Origin: Petrosia ficiformis
Lineage: Eukaryota > Porifera > Demospongiae > Haplosclerida > Petrosiidae
Assembly: GCA_947044365.1 (NCBI GenBank)
Contig: OX345638.1
Span: 7,015,201 to 7,079,200, forward strand
Reading direction: 5' to 3'
DNA length: 64,000 nt
Positions 40,713-52,708 of the stretch are shown here, one piece after another; the stretch's first letter is position 1, and the number at the start of each line of letters is the position of its first letter. Under the pieces are notes generated by a model, which searched no databases, had not been told where the DNA came from, and saw only the letters and a program-made list of their open reading frames with translations. Both the position numbers and the translations under genes were made by a program.

Positions 40713-43141
40713 CTAAAATGATAAATATTATACATAAAAGAGATATCAACCTTTTCATGTTAGTCATGAAATCAAATCAAAGCTGCTGTTCTGTGATTCT
40801 TTTCATACTACACACATTAATGTTCAATTGCTCATTATCAGTTTGGCCTTAATGATGAACTTATACGTTAAAAGTAGATGTACATATATAGAAACAGGAA
40901 CTAATAGCTTCTCTAGATGAAATGTATTCATAAATTATTACAAGAAACTTTAAAAAGTAAGATTGGGTAAATAAGTATAATAGGCTCTTGCGTTTTAGGA
41001 ATGAGAAAGTGTAATATAATAAAAAATAAATGGTATAATTGATAAAAATTGATCTTTCTAATTAATCAAATACTCCTATATTGTATAATCATGATAACAG
41101 TGAGCATATTAATAACTTATTTGGGTGAGCCATTTTGTCATTTGTTACAAAGGTATTGGCTAGTATAGTACCACGGTATTTTGAAATAGAATATAGCTAA
41201 ATACCAACTAATCACGCGTTTCTACGACTGGTCACTCCCACGAGCGTTTTTAGGCAAAAACAACTCAACTCGTTCAGACTTCTACAATACTACATGTAGA
41301 TCTATAAATAAAGATACATTTTTGACATACTGTAGTATAAGCTTAACAAGAAGTCGCTTATATAAATTGACTCTTGCTACCAAAATAAAAGTAACACTCC
41401 CCACCACACAAATTTAGCATCTCCTGTTGAAGAATAGATGTCTAGCACTCTTTTCTAACTCAATCGCTACTTACAAAAGCCTAACAAACACTGCTATAGC
41501 ACTATTTTAGCTGGCCATGTGCTCAAAAATTATGGGCTTCGCACATAAATTATTTAATAAATTGTATATTTCGATGTTTCGGTATGCAATACCATACCGC
41601 TGTATAGGAGGGAATATAGAATTTCTACTAAATACCGATATACCGCCCACCCCTATTATACGGTATAAATTTAAATACAATCTTTTTTTTTTAAATGATA
41701 TTATTTGTATATAATATCATATTAGAACAGATATATAGTATGTCTTTGAGGTGTGTATTAGCAATGTCAGACCTGAACCAAAAGATTACTCCAGATAGCA
41801 GACTAACCTACCTAATTAACAAGAATAAAAAAAAAAACATTTAAAATGAAAGAGTTTGTAGGGATATCTATCAAAACCGAAAAAGCACAGGAACAAGATG
41901 GCTTTGGCAACAAAATGAAATACCACTTCCACATAACAACTGTACATAAGTATCACTTATTTGTGTTTTGCCTTTACTTAAGTTGTGTATACTTATGTAC
42001 GGTTGATATGTGGAAGTGGTATTCCATTTGGTTGCCAAAGGCTTCTTGTTCCTGTGCTTTTTCAGTTTTGATATATATCCCTATTTGTTGCCAAAGCCAT
42101 CTTGTTCCTGTGCTTTTTCGGTTTTGATATCAATCCCTACAAACTCTTTCATTTTTTTAATGTTTTTTATTATTCTTGTTTTGATTCTATTTTTAAATAA
42201 TTCAGGTAAATTTTTGATCAAATACGTGATGACTATTCTGTTTCATTTACAGTATTGATATTTTCTGCAGGAATTGTGTCCAGGAGACAGTACTCAAAAT
42301 TTACTGCAATATTATAATTATTTGTTATTACAATTCCTACATCCTCTTTCATTTTAAACATGTTTCTATATTATTCTTGTTTCGATTCTATATATCCCTA
42401 CATACTCTTCCATGTTTTTTTAAATTATTTTCATATACAATGAATTAGTGGCATAATTGTGATGAAATTTCTTATCTGAGAGTGATCAACTAACACATTC
42501 AGTTATACTAATGATTTGTACATGGACAGTTCAGTATCATTAGGGTTTACAAATTTTGCTATTTGTGGAAGTGATGATATGTATAATACTTTATACAATT
42601 TATCTGTTTTGTAGCACACCTCCATAATAACATCCAGAATTCTCTTAAAATTAACGGGTGTGGTTTATTACAAATGGCGTCCTATCGTAAGTAGGTTGCT
42701 GTAGTGGCTGAAAGTATTCGTTGTCTACGTCATGAAACAGAACAGTACGAAGTTTGTTCCCCTGGATTTAACTTAAAATATATTTGTATTTGTGATAGAA
42801 CTACTTTAATACTCCAGAAACGTAGAAATTTATTTTTCTGAAAAAGAGGAATAAGAATATGACATTTTGCCAGTTTTGTTACTCGCCGGTTCTATACTTT
42901 AACGAAGACCTCTGAATATCTAAAAGGTATTGTTAGCTATAAAAATACTCAATATATTGTAAGTTATGTATATTTTAACTTATTTGTATATATTACCAGA
43001 GATTTCAGCTTTCCATTTGCAATTGAAATTTATGGGCGGCGATTTTTTTTTTCGGGCCATCCTTACATAGAGAGTACTACCGTACTCTCTGATAAAATAC
43101 ATGATTCTTAAATCACTAATCACAATAGTAAATATTTTCAC
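40713..43141. other. Intron interval of the RING-Roco gene rich in fold-back DNA
   Basis: It holds an old fragment of the dispersed repeat (40,850-41,000), the left edge of the older paralogy (from about 41,655), a fold-back element (41,819-42,182), a partial copy of its arm (about 42,340-42,425) and the repeat shared with 36,870-37,105 (about 42,865-43,090). No exon is recognised. Confidence 0.5.
41819..42182. mobile_element. Fold-back element with internally duplicated right arm
   Basis: The left arm (41,819-41,955; AACAAGAAT, AAAGAGTTTGTAGGGATAT, GCACAGGAACAAGATGGC, ACCACTTCCACAT) is repeated inverted on the right. The right arm contains two tandem copies of a segment of about 60 bp with TTGTTCCTGTGCTTTTTC. 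No coding capacity. Absent from copy 1 at the matching site near position 265. Confidence 0.85.
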
Positions 43142-43844
43142 CTTGTTTTTCTACTGATATATTTTCTGTAGGCTTGATTTTCAGTGGCTCTGGTTGTCTG
43201 GACTGCAAAAAATAGTATATAATATTTATAATTATTACATTCTTTTAAATTATTATTAGTATGAGTGTTATTATTATTATTACTACTACTATTACTGCAG
43301 TGTTTTTGATAAGCTCATATGGTGCACCATTGGCCCAAAGAGCTTCTTATTTGGCACTGCACAGTTCTCTCTTTGTGCCAGATGGCACAGTTAATTATGA
43401 TTATATTGTCACTAACAGCATTAACTCTTTGTTAATTGGCTCAAAATGTATTCCCAATGGTGGACACACTAACCATTGTTGAGCCAATTTGGCCCAGGCT
43501 TCAAAATTTATCAAAAACTCTGTATTACTGTGATATCTAACATTACAAGTTTACAGTTGGATTATCTGGTGAAAATTATAATTACTTTTGTTTTATAACA
43601 AACACTCTGTATATATAATAAATAATAATGATAATATGAAAAAAACCATAATATCTATTCTCATATTCTTCTACTGGATTTAGTGCAATACGCAATATTT
43701 TCAACCTAACTAGTTAATCCTTTCATAGTTGAATTATTAACTGATAATGTGGATGTTAATAACCATACATTATTGAGTTATTAATATAACATACCATAGT
43801 TGTCTGTAAAGTATCGTGTAGTGTTTTGTCACTGAAGTTTTCAT
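43142..43844 (-). CDS. Two linker exons of the RING-Roco gene, copy 2
   Basis: Exons 43,844-43,795 (ENFSDKTLHDTLQTTM, phase 1 in, phase 0 out) and 43,202-43,142 (SRQPEPLKIKPTENISVEKQ, phase 0 in, phase 1 out). Splice sites match those of copy 1. Placed between RING exon B (45,439, phase 1) and the Roc-COR exon (40,712, phase 1), they complete an open chain. A hAT-like MITE (43,298-43,522) sits in the intron between them. Confidence 0.66.
43298..43522. mobile_element. hAT-like MITE, 225 bp
   Basis: The ends CAGTGTTTTTGATAA and TTATCAAAAACTCTG are inverted repeats, flanked by the perfect 8 bp duplication TATTACTG (43,290-43,297 and 43,523-43,530). CAG-start ends and 8 bp duplication are hAT features. 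Absent from copy 1. Open frames through it are by-products. Confidence 0.9.
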
Positions 43845-44557
43845 CTGTAAATAATGGAGAAGTAGCATGAGTCTTTATCACATACATGTATAAGACTTGA
43901 ACAAATTACATACAAATGCATTTTTATGAAAAGACAATTATATCTAAAACAAAGTATATACATGTATCATGATCAAAAAGTCTAGCAGCATCTCTAAGTG
44001 TCAGTGAAGATATTCATGAAATTTAAAATTCATGTCTGACAGAGACTGACACAATTTTCAGTATTCATTTGCTTCAGTTGTTAGTACACATGTATATAGA
44101 TGTATATTCACACATAATGTACGTGTATATAAACATTTGCTAAATAGGAAAAGTTGAATCTAGAAGCCCGATATGAAGCCAAGTGCTGTATGAGATTTGA
44201 GGTCCCACCCAGATATGTGTCTATGTAGATGTATGTGTGTATGTATGTACTAGGGCTGCAACAAATATTCGTTCATATTGATTGATTGCTTTCCTATGGG
44301 TTCAAACTATACATGTATATTTATATTCTTGCATCACCTACGTGAAGCAAGTATGCATTGTATACATAGTTAAGGAAGTTGCGTCATTCTGGCTCTATCA
44401 ATTAATGGCACAGCATGTAATAGAATGCGTGCTCGAGCTCAACACAGTACTGACCAGCAAGAAGAAAGAAAGCTGCTTGGAGCTTACATAGAAACTGAAA
44501 CTAATAACTAGCTATTCGACCTAAAAAATAATCCTAAAGTTCTACAAGATTCTTTAA

Positions 44558-44800
44558 CCCTTAGAGCACTGAGCCTGTATTTCAAAATTCTTCCCATTTC
44601 CAACACTGGCGACTCTATTGCATATAATGTGGCCATCGTTCACTTTCTCTACCGAAAAACCATCAACTTTTTTTGCCACATTCAGCAGCTTGTGCCTGAC
44701 GCCAATTACAAGCATTTGGACAGCTTCATGTAGCTAGGAACAGACGGCGAACCACGTAGGGGTGAAATGTCACATATATGTGACATCAGTGCTCTAAGGG
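44558..44800. mobile_element. piggyBac-like MITE, 243 bp, copy 2
   Basis: Same element, length, CCCTTAGAG/CTCTAAGGG ends and TTAA flanks (44,554-44,557 and 44,801-44,804) as at 3,429. Confidence 0.9.
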
Positions 44801-45438
44801 TTAAAAGGTAAGGAGAGTAGATCTAGATATCATAATAATAACTGCAATAGGTTGTTGTGTATCTGGCATGATAAAGTCAGCCATGATTACTGAATGCTGG
44901 ACAACACAAAGCAATCATAGGATACCTTTTTCTTTATATATCTTGTTTCTAGTGTTATGAATAACCTCCTGAAAATAATACTGTTTACTGTTCTATTTTT
45001 GCGATATGAACAGGGTTGTATCTTCATCTACCATTCAAAATGCATAATACCAAACAAATGACTGTAACTTTATGTACAAAATAGCTGAATAATGAACATT
45101 AAAGTATCAATGCAGGGATGGATCCAGCATGGAACTATGGGGTGTGCTAAGAGGTGTGGGTTGAAAGTAAATGGCAGTAGAACTTGAGGGAAACAGAAAG
45201 GTATTTAAAACTACTGGTCTAGGGACGGAAAACAAGAATTACATTATAAGTTATTTTCTTGTTTAAGTATACTTACTACCTGTATAGCAGGAATGGCCAA
45301 AAAAGGGGGTAAGGCTATAGCTAAATCCACCTCTGCAATGACTATAGAGACTCATCGAAAAAAAAAGTGAAAGGGTTTACAACATGCCTTCATTATAAGG
45401 TCAACTTGCTGTCACCATTAACATCTTGCATTTCATAC

Positions 45439-45779
45439 CTTTTTCCGGTGTGGCTTGAAGTTCTAAAATGTTGTTAATATGAAATGCTGTAGGAAGGCCA
45501 ACCACTCCACTGTCAGGAAGTTGTGTAATACAGCGACATGAAGGACACATTACAACATATCTGTCCTGCTGTGTTAATGATAACATAAATATCTTTAGCA
45601 GTGTAGCTATAGTAATCACATACCTCTAGTTCTTGTGGTAATTGTTCAATACAAGTTGTACAAAATGAATGATGACAAATTAGCACTTTTGGATTAGTAT
45701 ATCTCTGCAAACAGACACCGCAGGTTATATTCTCTTCCAATTTCTGATTGAATCCAGTAATAGGAGTTTGTTCAGCCAT
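45439..45779 (-). CDS. RING1: TRIM-like RING finger exons A and B, copy 2 (start of RING-Roco gene)
   Basis: Exon A 45,779-45,624 (52 codons) and exon B 45,565-45,439 encode the same C3HC4 RING as copy 1, with all eight ligands (CGVC, CHHSFCTTC, CPSC) and LPTAFHINNILEL. The only change in exon A is Glu31 to Lys (TNPKVLIC). Exon B leaves in phase 1, which fits linker exon 43,844. Together with the linkers, Roc-COR and CARD-like exons this would make about 922 residues. It lies 617 bp from kinase exon 1a of copy 2, head-to-head. The intron from exon B to the linker is 1.6 kb and includes repeats. Confidence 0.85.
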
Positions 45780-46396
45780 CACTCCAGGTGTGTACACCCT
45801 TTGGCTTAGTATCGAGTAGTATTGGAATGCATTAACGAGTAATCGATACCAAACCACACCCTTAATTTAATTATGTGCGGTTAATAAACTTTAATAACAT
45901 TTAATTATAATTAATTTTTTTGAAGTTCTCAGGCCAGTGTAAAGAACTGCGCATGCTCAGTAACACGTGGCAGTGGCCACGTGTTACTGAACATGCGCAA
46001 TTTTCCAGTACTCGATACTATCGATACTCAATCCCAAACTACTTGGTATCGTATCGAAATGGAAATTTCTGGTATCGCCCATCACTACAAAGTGGCAATA
46101 TGCAGCGCCCGCGCGCGCGCAGTGCTGTAGACACCACGCCCTCAAAATTATTTCCTTAAAAGATACGGTACCGGTACGTTGACACTTGTGACATGACAAT
46201 GTGATCATGGACTATGTATCAATGGCTGTTTATAAACAAGAAGCGTTCCTCTCGAACTAAAGACAGGGAGCCAAAGGAGTCCAGATATCTGTAAGATCTT
46301 CTTGAGTAGCAAAGATTTCTTGGGGTGTGTTTATAGCCTCCTCTGTGTTTGGGGTGGTCTTTTTTGTGTCACTTTCAAGAGCCATTTGAAAAAATA
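45780..46396. promoter_or_regulatory. Shared divergent promoter interval, RING1 and kinase exon 1a (copy 2)
   Basis: Nearly the same as 4647-5279, including the palindrome with CACGTG and GCGCATGC at 45,948-45,999. Copy 2 lacks short segments near 45,825 and 46,090 (GGTATCGAATG and TATTAAG regions). Confidence 0.5.
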
Positions 46397-46426
46397 ATGG
46401 ATTCTATTGATTTGTCAAAACTTAGG
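46397..46426 (+). CDS. TNIK-like: GCK-IV kinase first coding exon, alternative 1a (copy 2)
   Basis: MDSIDLSKLR with GTGAGTTC donor, phase 0, identical to copy 1. The gene continues to exon 2 at 62,674 and exon 3 at 63,910 and beyond the window; this copy has the family-typical end of exon 3, so it is the more likely functional gene. Confidence 0.85.
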
Positions 46427-48383
46427 GTGAGTTCATAATACTATGTTAAACTAGAATGTATGTAATTATAAATTATATAATAAGTAGTAATACACTAATA
46501 ATGAGATGTTTTGAGTTATTGAATAATAATATGATCATAATTAACCTCTAAACACTCATTGTTTTGCTATTTTCTACAAAATATGTACTAAATTTGTATT
46601 TAAATTCGTAGCTTCTCTTCTGGATGCCAAATTTAGTATAAAAATAAAATAAAATTTTAAAAATTTAGTATAATATTATGTTACTGTTTATGGAAGAATT
46701 TGGAACCATTCTTAAAAATCTGAGCAGCTACCATTCTAATAGACCACACCCACTAATTAAAATATAGAACTTATAATTATGTCAACACATACGAAAATTG
46801 AACATTTAAGTAAGTATTTTTCAATCAAGTGTTCACTATTTGGGTGTTTTGTACAGGAATCCAATGAAATCCACCATCTTAGAACCTGACTTGTCATTGC
46901 TATTCATAAATACCAAATTTCTGTACAAAACAATTAACTACACTATATATATAGCAACTGTTTATACCAGGGCTAAAATGAAGCTTTTTTTGGCATTTCA
47001 ATATTCACTTTGCTAAAAAATGAATATTCAAATTCAGCTTGGTCACGTGGTTTTAGATAAAATATTAATTATTAGTTCACCATTCACTGTAACTAACTAC
47101 TATATACTGTATATTTATGACACCAGCGTTATTAACACCTTGCCAACATAGGCAGAGCAGAGGTTACTGTATAATTATTAAGTTTCAAGCTAGCTTTGAA
47201 ACTCATACAATGTTATACTCCTTTGCCATTGTAAGGAGTCTGGTGGCTCAGATGGTAAGAGCAGAAACAAAACACATGTAACTTTTAAGAAAATTAAATG
47301 GTAGCAGAAGAGGTTTCTTGGCTTGTAGATCACAGAACATATAATATAAGCACAGGGGCTTTACATAGGATAAACCTTACGTCTAATACATGTAGTTTGC
47401 CTAGTACTGGCTATGTACCTTCAGGCATCTGTACCATCAACAGCTGTTAACAAGGGCGAATTCAGGATTCTAGATTATGGTGGTATAATTTCCCTGGTTG
47501 TAGTGGGTCTGGAGGCATGCCCCCACAGGAAAATTTTGATTTGGACCCAAAAAATGGCAATCTGGGAGTTATCATAGTCATACCAGCTCTTTAACTACAT
47601 ATATAAATTACATATACATTTGTAAAATACTACTTGATACTATGTATAAATGAATACCTTTCTTGCCAAAACTGGAAGTAAGCCATCAAACAGTCATTAC
47701 CATGTTGGTATGTGTAATTTAGGGAGAATGCTGACTCTGCCCCCCCCCCCCCCAAATTAAATCCTGCACTGGTTAAAATAACCAATACCTGATAGTGCCC
47801 GATTACCTATCTAATTATCACTGTGCCACTGGGATTCAGTTGATAAATGGGTGTGGTTCGTATACACAGAACAAGAAAATTGGTTATCCATACAAGAGTC
47901 ACTAACAATATTGTACTGTTATTAATACTTTGTTATTACATGTATAAAGATGTTTAAAATCTTTATTATAGATGTGAGAAGGGTTCTCCAGAAATTTTAT
48001 TTACTCCTGTAACAATCTCCTAGGAATAAAAAGGAGACAGAAGTGGGTGTGACAACAAAAGAAATAAACAGATAAAAGATCTCTGGAGGATTACAACAGG
48101 TATGAGAATATTGTCATGTGACATACATGTACATGTATAGTATCAGTCATGTGACTTGTAGTATCAAATGTCTATAATATGCTGTGTATAGTTATTTATT
48201 TAAAGTTTTGTTGCTTTATCACATTAAAAAAAACCATACCCATTTTAATGTGCATGTGGGAAGCCAACAAACTGTCTGGAGTAAAATGTTGATCAGTTTT
48301 CCAGCCTTACCCAACCCAAAATATTTGAACATATTAAGAGCCTTAGTATACATGTAATTATTATTGTAAATGCACATGTTTAC

Positions 48384-48422
48384 CTTCCATTCCAGTATCC
48401 TCAGGTCTGTTGCCACTGTTGT
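48384..48422 (-). CDS. Candidate small linker exon of RING2 gene (copy 2)
   Basis: Same 39 bp, sites and phases as 8,478-8,516 (NSGNRPEDTGME). Confidence 0.4.
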
Positions 48423-48693
48423 CTATAAAAGCATAATGTACATTGTAACACTAGTAATGTTGGGATGAGCCTAGCTAAGCATTCCCAACACCTGTATAAA
48501 CACTTTACAAGAAGGAAGCCAGAGATAAGTGTATACAATCATCAAAATGTGTGTTATCAGAAATTCATTAGTAACAGAGTATTATTATATACATGTATGC
48601 AAGTAGTTTGCATTTTAATGTGTATAGAATAAGTTATCCAACACAACATGATATACTTTGAAACCATGCATTTAAGATCTTAATTTTCATTTC

Positions 48694-48826
48694 TTTCTCC
48701 AGCAATGCCCGTAGTTCAAAAATTGTTTGGACGTGCATTGCAATAGGAAGGTCAGCAACTCCAGTGTCAGGACTCAGGAAGTTGTGTTAAATGGTCACAT
48801 TGAGGTCAGTGTATAACATATTGGTC
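48694..48826 (-). pseudogene. RING2 exon B, inactivated (copy 2)
   Basis: Carries the same four lesions as copy 1: lost acceptor, TGA at the first Cys of CxxC, frameshift after LPES, lost donor. Confidence 0.75.
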
Positions 48827-49226
48827 TTGTTGTGTAAAATAACAATACTGTTAATTATAATTTTGACCGTGGATGTGAAAATCGGTAAGTAAGTATGTTG
48901 CCAAAGACTTTCTTGTTACTCAGCCATTCTGTACAGGAAATTAACTGAATTCGGCATCTGAGTTGCCGTTCCAGGATTGCAGATTTCGTTGGCTAACTTC
49001 ACAAAATGTCTGAATAATGACCATTTAAATAATATGTTGTTTAACAAAATTGCCAATGAATGATTTTTAACACCCACCATGATAATTGGTGAGCCCCACA
49101 CTTATCAGGTAGCTGGAAAATTTGCACAGTATATAAAATTATATATATATATACACTATATATATATATAATTATATAATTATATATATATAATGTTGGT
49201 ACATTACGTATTCTGTAAATATCTTA

Positions 49227-49631
49227 ATGTTCAAATTTCTAAAGCAACATGCGTGTCACTGCATAAAAGCTATGGATGAAAAGAGGACAGAGCTAAACGA
49301 GCTGCAGAGACTAAAGCTAACAAATGAACTGTTGCATTTTGCTTTTCTTCGCACTAAAAGCTTGTTTTTACTCAGTGTCAAAAATTTGGTTATTCTAACC
49401 ACGTCTTCTCATGATTGCTAGTCTCACAAGCCAGACCCAACTCTAAAGCAGTGGGTCTGGCTTGCAGGACTAAATGATTGCAAGTACTACTATATTCTAA
49501 TCAGGAGCTTCAAACTTGTGTATCCAACTCACAAACATGTTCAACAACAGATGGATTACAGAAGATATTATAGTTTGACACTCCTTCGTGATTATGCAGA
49601 GCAGTGTGTTAACTTATTAAAATACCTGTAG
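49227..49631 (+). pseudogene. Unknown 113-residue frame split by a MITE (copy 2)
   Basis: Codons run from ATG at 49,227 to 49,418 (MFKFLKQHACHC, AMDEKRTELNELQRL, LLHFAFLRTKS). A 55 bp MITE with its target duplication follows. Removing MITE and duplication, the same frame runs from 49,482 to TAG at 49,631 (YYYILIRSFKLVYPTH, HVQQQMDYRRYYSLTL, LRDYAEQCVNLLKYL). The composition is protein-like, without repeats, but I cannot name a family. It may be a captured gene fragment. It ends antisense to the RING2 exon A donor. Confidence 0.45.
49419..49473. mobile_element. 55 bp hAT-like mini-MITE (copy 2)
   Basis: Same hairpin and ATGATTGC duplication (49,411-49,418 and 49,474-49,481) as in copy 1. Confidence 0.82.
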
Positions 49632-49781
49632 TTCTTGTGGCAAACTTTCAATACAAGCTAAACAAAATGAGTGGTGACCAGTCAGGATCCTGGCATCAGT
49701 ATATTTGTTCTGACAGACTCTGCAAGTTTGTTTCTGTTCAAATTTCGTACTAAGATCAACAGTAACATCTCTTTCAGCCAT
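49626..49781 (-). pseudogene. RING2 exon A, missing one zinc ligand (copy 2)
   Basis: Same 52 codons as 9,883-9,728 with the Gly for Cys change in ILTGHHSFC and a normal CAG|GTATTT donor. Open, but exon B is dead. Confidence 0.72.
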
Positions 49782-51233
49782 CACAGACTTACTCCAACTC
49801 CATAGAAGCAGCATGAAACGGGACTTTGTTTTTGTCTGGAGCGTTTACGTTGTCGAACTCTTCCTAAACTGCCAACTAAAAGGGGGTGTTATGACAGTGT
49901 CACAACATCTCCTTTTTTGGCAGATTGCAAGATTGAAAGGGTCCTACTCAGTACTGTTCTTCTTTGACTTTCCCCTTGATTGTTCTCCTCTCTAAATCTT
50001 CACTAGTGTAGAATTATCACAGTATATAGTTCATACAGTTCACTACACTCTGGAATCTGGATTTTTCCCAGCCCTCTTAAAGAAACTGAACACAAGAGTA
50101 GAGCAATATAATATCTATCTTGAATTTGGATAATCCACTAAGCCAATACTTCATCCAATTTATGAATTATGAGATAGGACTGTATGTTTACCATAACAAA
50201 TATATTTACGATGTACATGTCCTGAAATTAACCACTGTGTTTATTAACTAGTTTGACTGAAAATATGCTACAAATAAGACCTGTATTAATGAGCATTTGG
50301 TGGTTAGTTGTTCAGGGGCTAAAACATTATATAGTAATACAAAAATGTATTAATAATTTAATAGCTGAATTACAACAAACAGCCGTGATTGATGATGACA
50401 CCACATATGGATATTTTTTCTTCACATACATGTATCTTGTTATCACTGTAAATTATGGAGTTTTTGATAAGGTTTAGAAGCATGGGCCAATTAGGCTTGA
50501 CAATGGTTATTATGATGATTGACCTTTGACCCAATATAAAGTGTTTTACAAACAAACAAATCCCATCATGAAACATTTAAGATTTTCAGCTAATCATTTG
50601 AATTGATCAAAATGAGAATGTTCCAATTTCAGATTAATATTATATTGGTGTGACAAGGCATATACAAACCCAAAAAACCAATTATCAACTCTTGCCATGT
50701 AAGTGGAGGGTAATGATATTTTTTGCGTGTGTGTCTGTCTGTCTGTCTGTTTGTAATTCTAGATGTGTTATCAAACATTCTCAAAAAAATAGAACATCAG
50801 TGTCCCAATACAAATAACTGTAAATATATCCTTAACATTGGTATACAATGTTATGTGTGCGTGTGTGACACATACAAATAATTATATGTGACCATTTTGA
50901 TAAGGGACACTTCCCTGCAAGGTAAGTTTGATCAAACTCTTACATTAAATTACTCATTATTCCACATTTTGTACAGGAAATGAATGAAATCTGCTAACCA
51001 GGGAAGAGCACTTCATAGATCCCACAATGACTTCCTGTACAAAATAACAGTGTCCCTTTTCGTCACAATATGCATTTCCCCTGCAAATGGATGGCCAAGA
51101 AAATCCTGTATGTAAATTATTATACATACAGGATTAGAAAACACAGGGCCATTTGCTAATTGTACTATAATATACATATACATGTATTTCTTTTTGAAAT
51201 TAACCTCTTTTGTTATAAAATCTCTCATTACAG

Positions 51234-51348
51234 ATGTGAGAAGAGTTCTCTACTCTAAACAATCTGAAAATGAGACAGAAGTGGGTGTGGCCAAGAAAGA
51301 CGAAAGCAAAACATATGAGAACAAGAGACCTCTGGAAGATCAAAACAG
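51234..51348 (+). CDS. Candidate plus-strand exon, open in copy 2
   Basis: Between CTCATTACAG and AACAG|GTATGAG, phase 1 in and phase 2 out. Open frame VRRVLYSKQSENETEV, GVAKKDESKTYENKRP. No family recognised. Neighbouring plus-strand exons of the same gene were not found, except a possible stretch after TCTACAG at about 51,617. Confidence 0.38.
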
Positions 51349-52052
51349 GTATGAGGATATTGTCATGTGACCTGCAGTGTCAGTCATGTGACTTTTAGTA
51401 TCAGTTATGCAACTTATAGTATCGATATTCATTTGTGCATCATGCTTTCATTGGCGTTTCACACATTCAAAGCAATTTTAATTTTTGCATGCATATTTAG
51501 TTGTACAGTCTAACTAGTGATGCACTGATAATTGGATGAGCTATCCCTATTATCGGTCATTATCACTTCTCAAATTTTGGATATTAATTCAATGATCCCA
51601 AATATTACTCTACAGGAAGAATCTACTGAAGAGTCCAACCAAAAAAGAAACACAAGAAAGATGATGATGATTAAAACTCTTATCTTTAAACACTTTATTA
51701 ATCATCGCCTGAAGACATTGTCTCTTTTCAATATTTTTAGAGTTCTTGACTGTCTCTAATTTCAGAATAATATTATTTTGTAAGAAATATATTATGAATT
51801 TCCACCGATTAGTGCACTGGATGACAGATATATATATTCAATTTGGTTTCTGGGTGGAGCGATAACTCATCTTCAATATATGATTGAAACTTTCTCTAAA
51901 ACACGAGCAAAACCATATTGAAGAAATTGTAATCTTTTCCCTGCTCAGCTATTGTCTCGGTTTTTGAAATAATTATCGTTAAGAAAAAGATTATCAAAGA
52001 ATAAAATTAATAATGTCTATAATAGAAAAAATAGTTAGCTATCGGCCTATCA

Positions 52053-52412
52053 CTAGTCACTAAAAGGGGTAAAATCCGGCTCCTGTATGTACCAGTCAAT
52101 CACTTCTTGCTTTTTAAGGTACTCTTGAACATTCACAGCAATGTTTTTTAATTTCATTTTTTTTAATATGTGTATCACGTTTTCCCATGTTACTGGTGAA
52201 CTATGTGACTCAATCCACGTCTTCAAAACAGTCTCCAATCTTTTCCAATTTTCTAAACTGTTATTATGTTTTAAAGATTCACGTGTATTATCATCAATGT
52301 TCAATTCCATTGCAAATTCATCCCATCTTGCACAGTAATCTCTAAATAACTAAATCAAAAACATCCTTACGTTCAGGAGACTTTTGTAGTATTCGAATGT
52401 TGCCTGGTCGAT
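52053..52412 (-). pseudogene. Death-domain terminal exon of RING3 gene, frame-shifted (copy 2)
   Basis: Same Death domain and same internal frameshift as copy 1. Differences: Phe to Leu in VIHILKKM, Glu to Gln in LKKQEV, and a longer tail ending DFTPFSD because the A-run is one base shorter. Confidence 0.65.
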
Positions 52413-52481
52413 CTGAAAAAAATTGGTTGAGAAAATATTAATATAGTATTCTCATCTGGAAAACTATTTTAGTCAATACCT

Positions 52482-52708
52482 ATGGAGTGCTATTGGGGTC
52501 AAAATAGTATTTAAAATGTTTGCGTTATGTGGTGAATATATAAATCAACGTATTTATAAATTACATTGACGTATTTAATAAATATGTTGACTTATTTGTA
52601 AATACATCGACGTACTTATATATACTGCAACGTACTTATAAATCTCTCCCGACACAAACAACATGGATGATAACCCTAACAATCCCAGGGCCTAAACTGG
52701 GGGGGTGA
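52482..52708. mobile_element. 230 bp insertion specific to copy 2
   Basis: Copy 1 goes straight from AGTCAATACCTA to ATGTGCATCAATG. Copy 2 has about 227 bp more, with imperfect repeats of a CAACGTATTTATAAAT / CGACGTACTTATATA type and GGGGGGGTG at the right. No clear terminal repeat or target duplication; unknown origin. Confidence 0.7.

Noticed and set aside
40713..40767. Signal peptide on the Roco A protein
   Set aside because: The hydrophobic stretch lies before a good acceptor (TCATTTTAG) whose phase fits the upstream linker; it is most likely intron.
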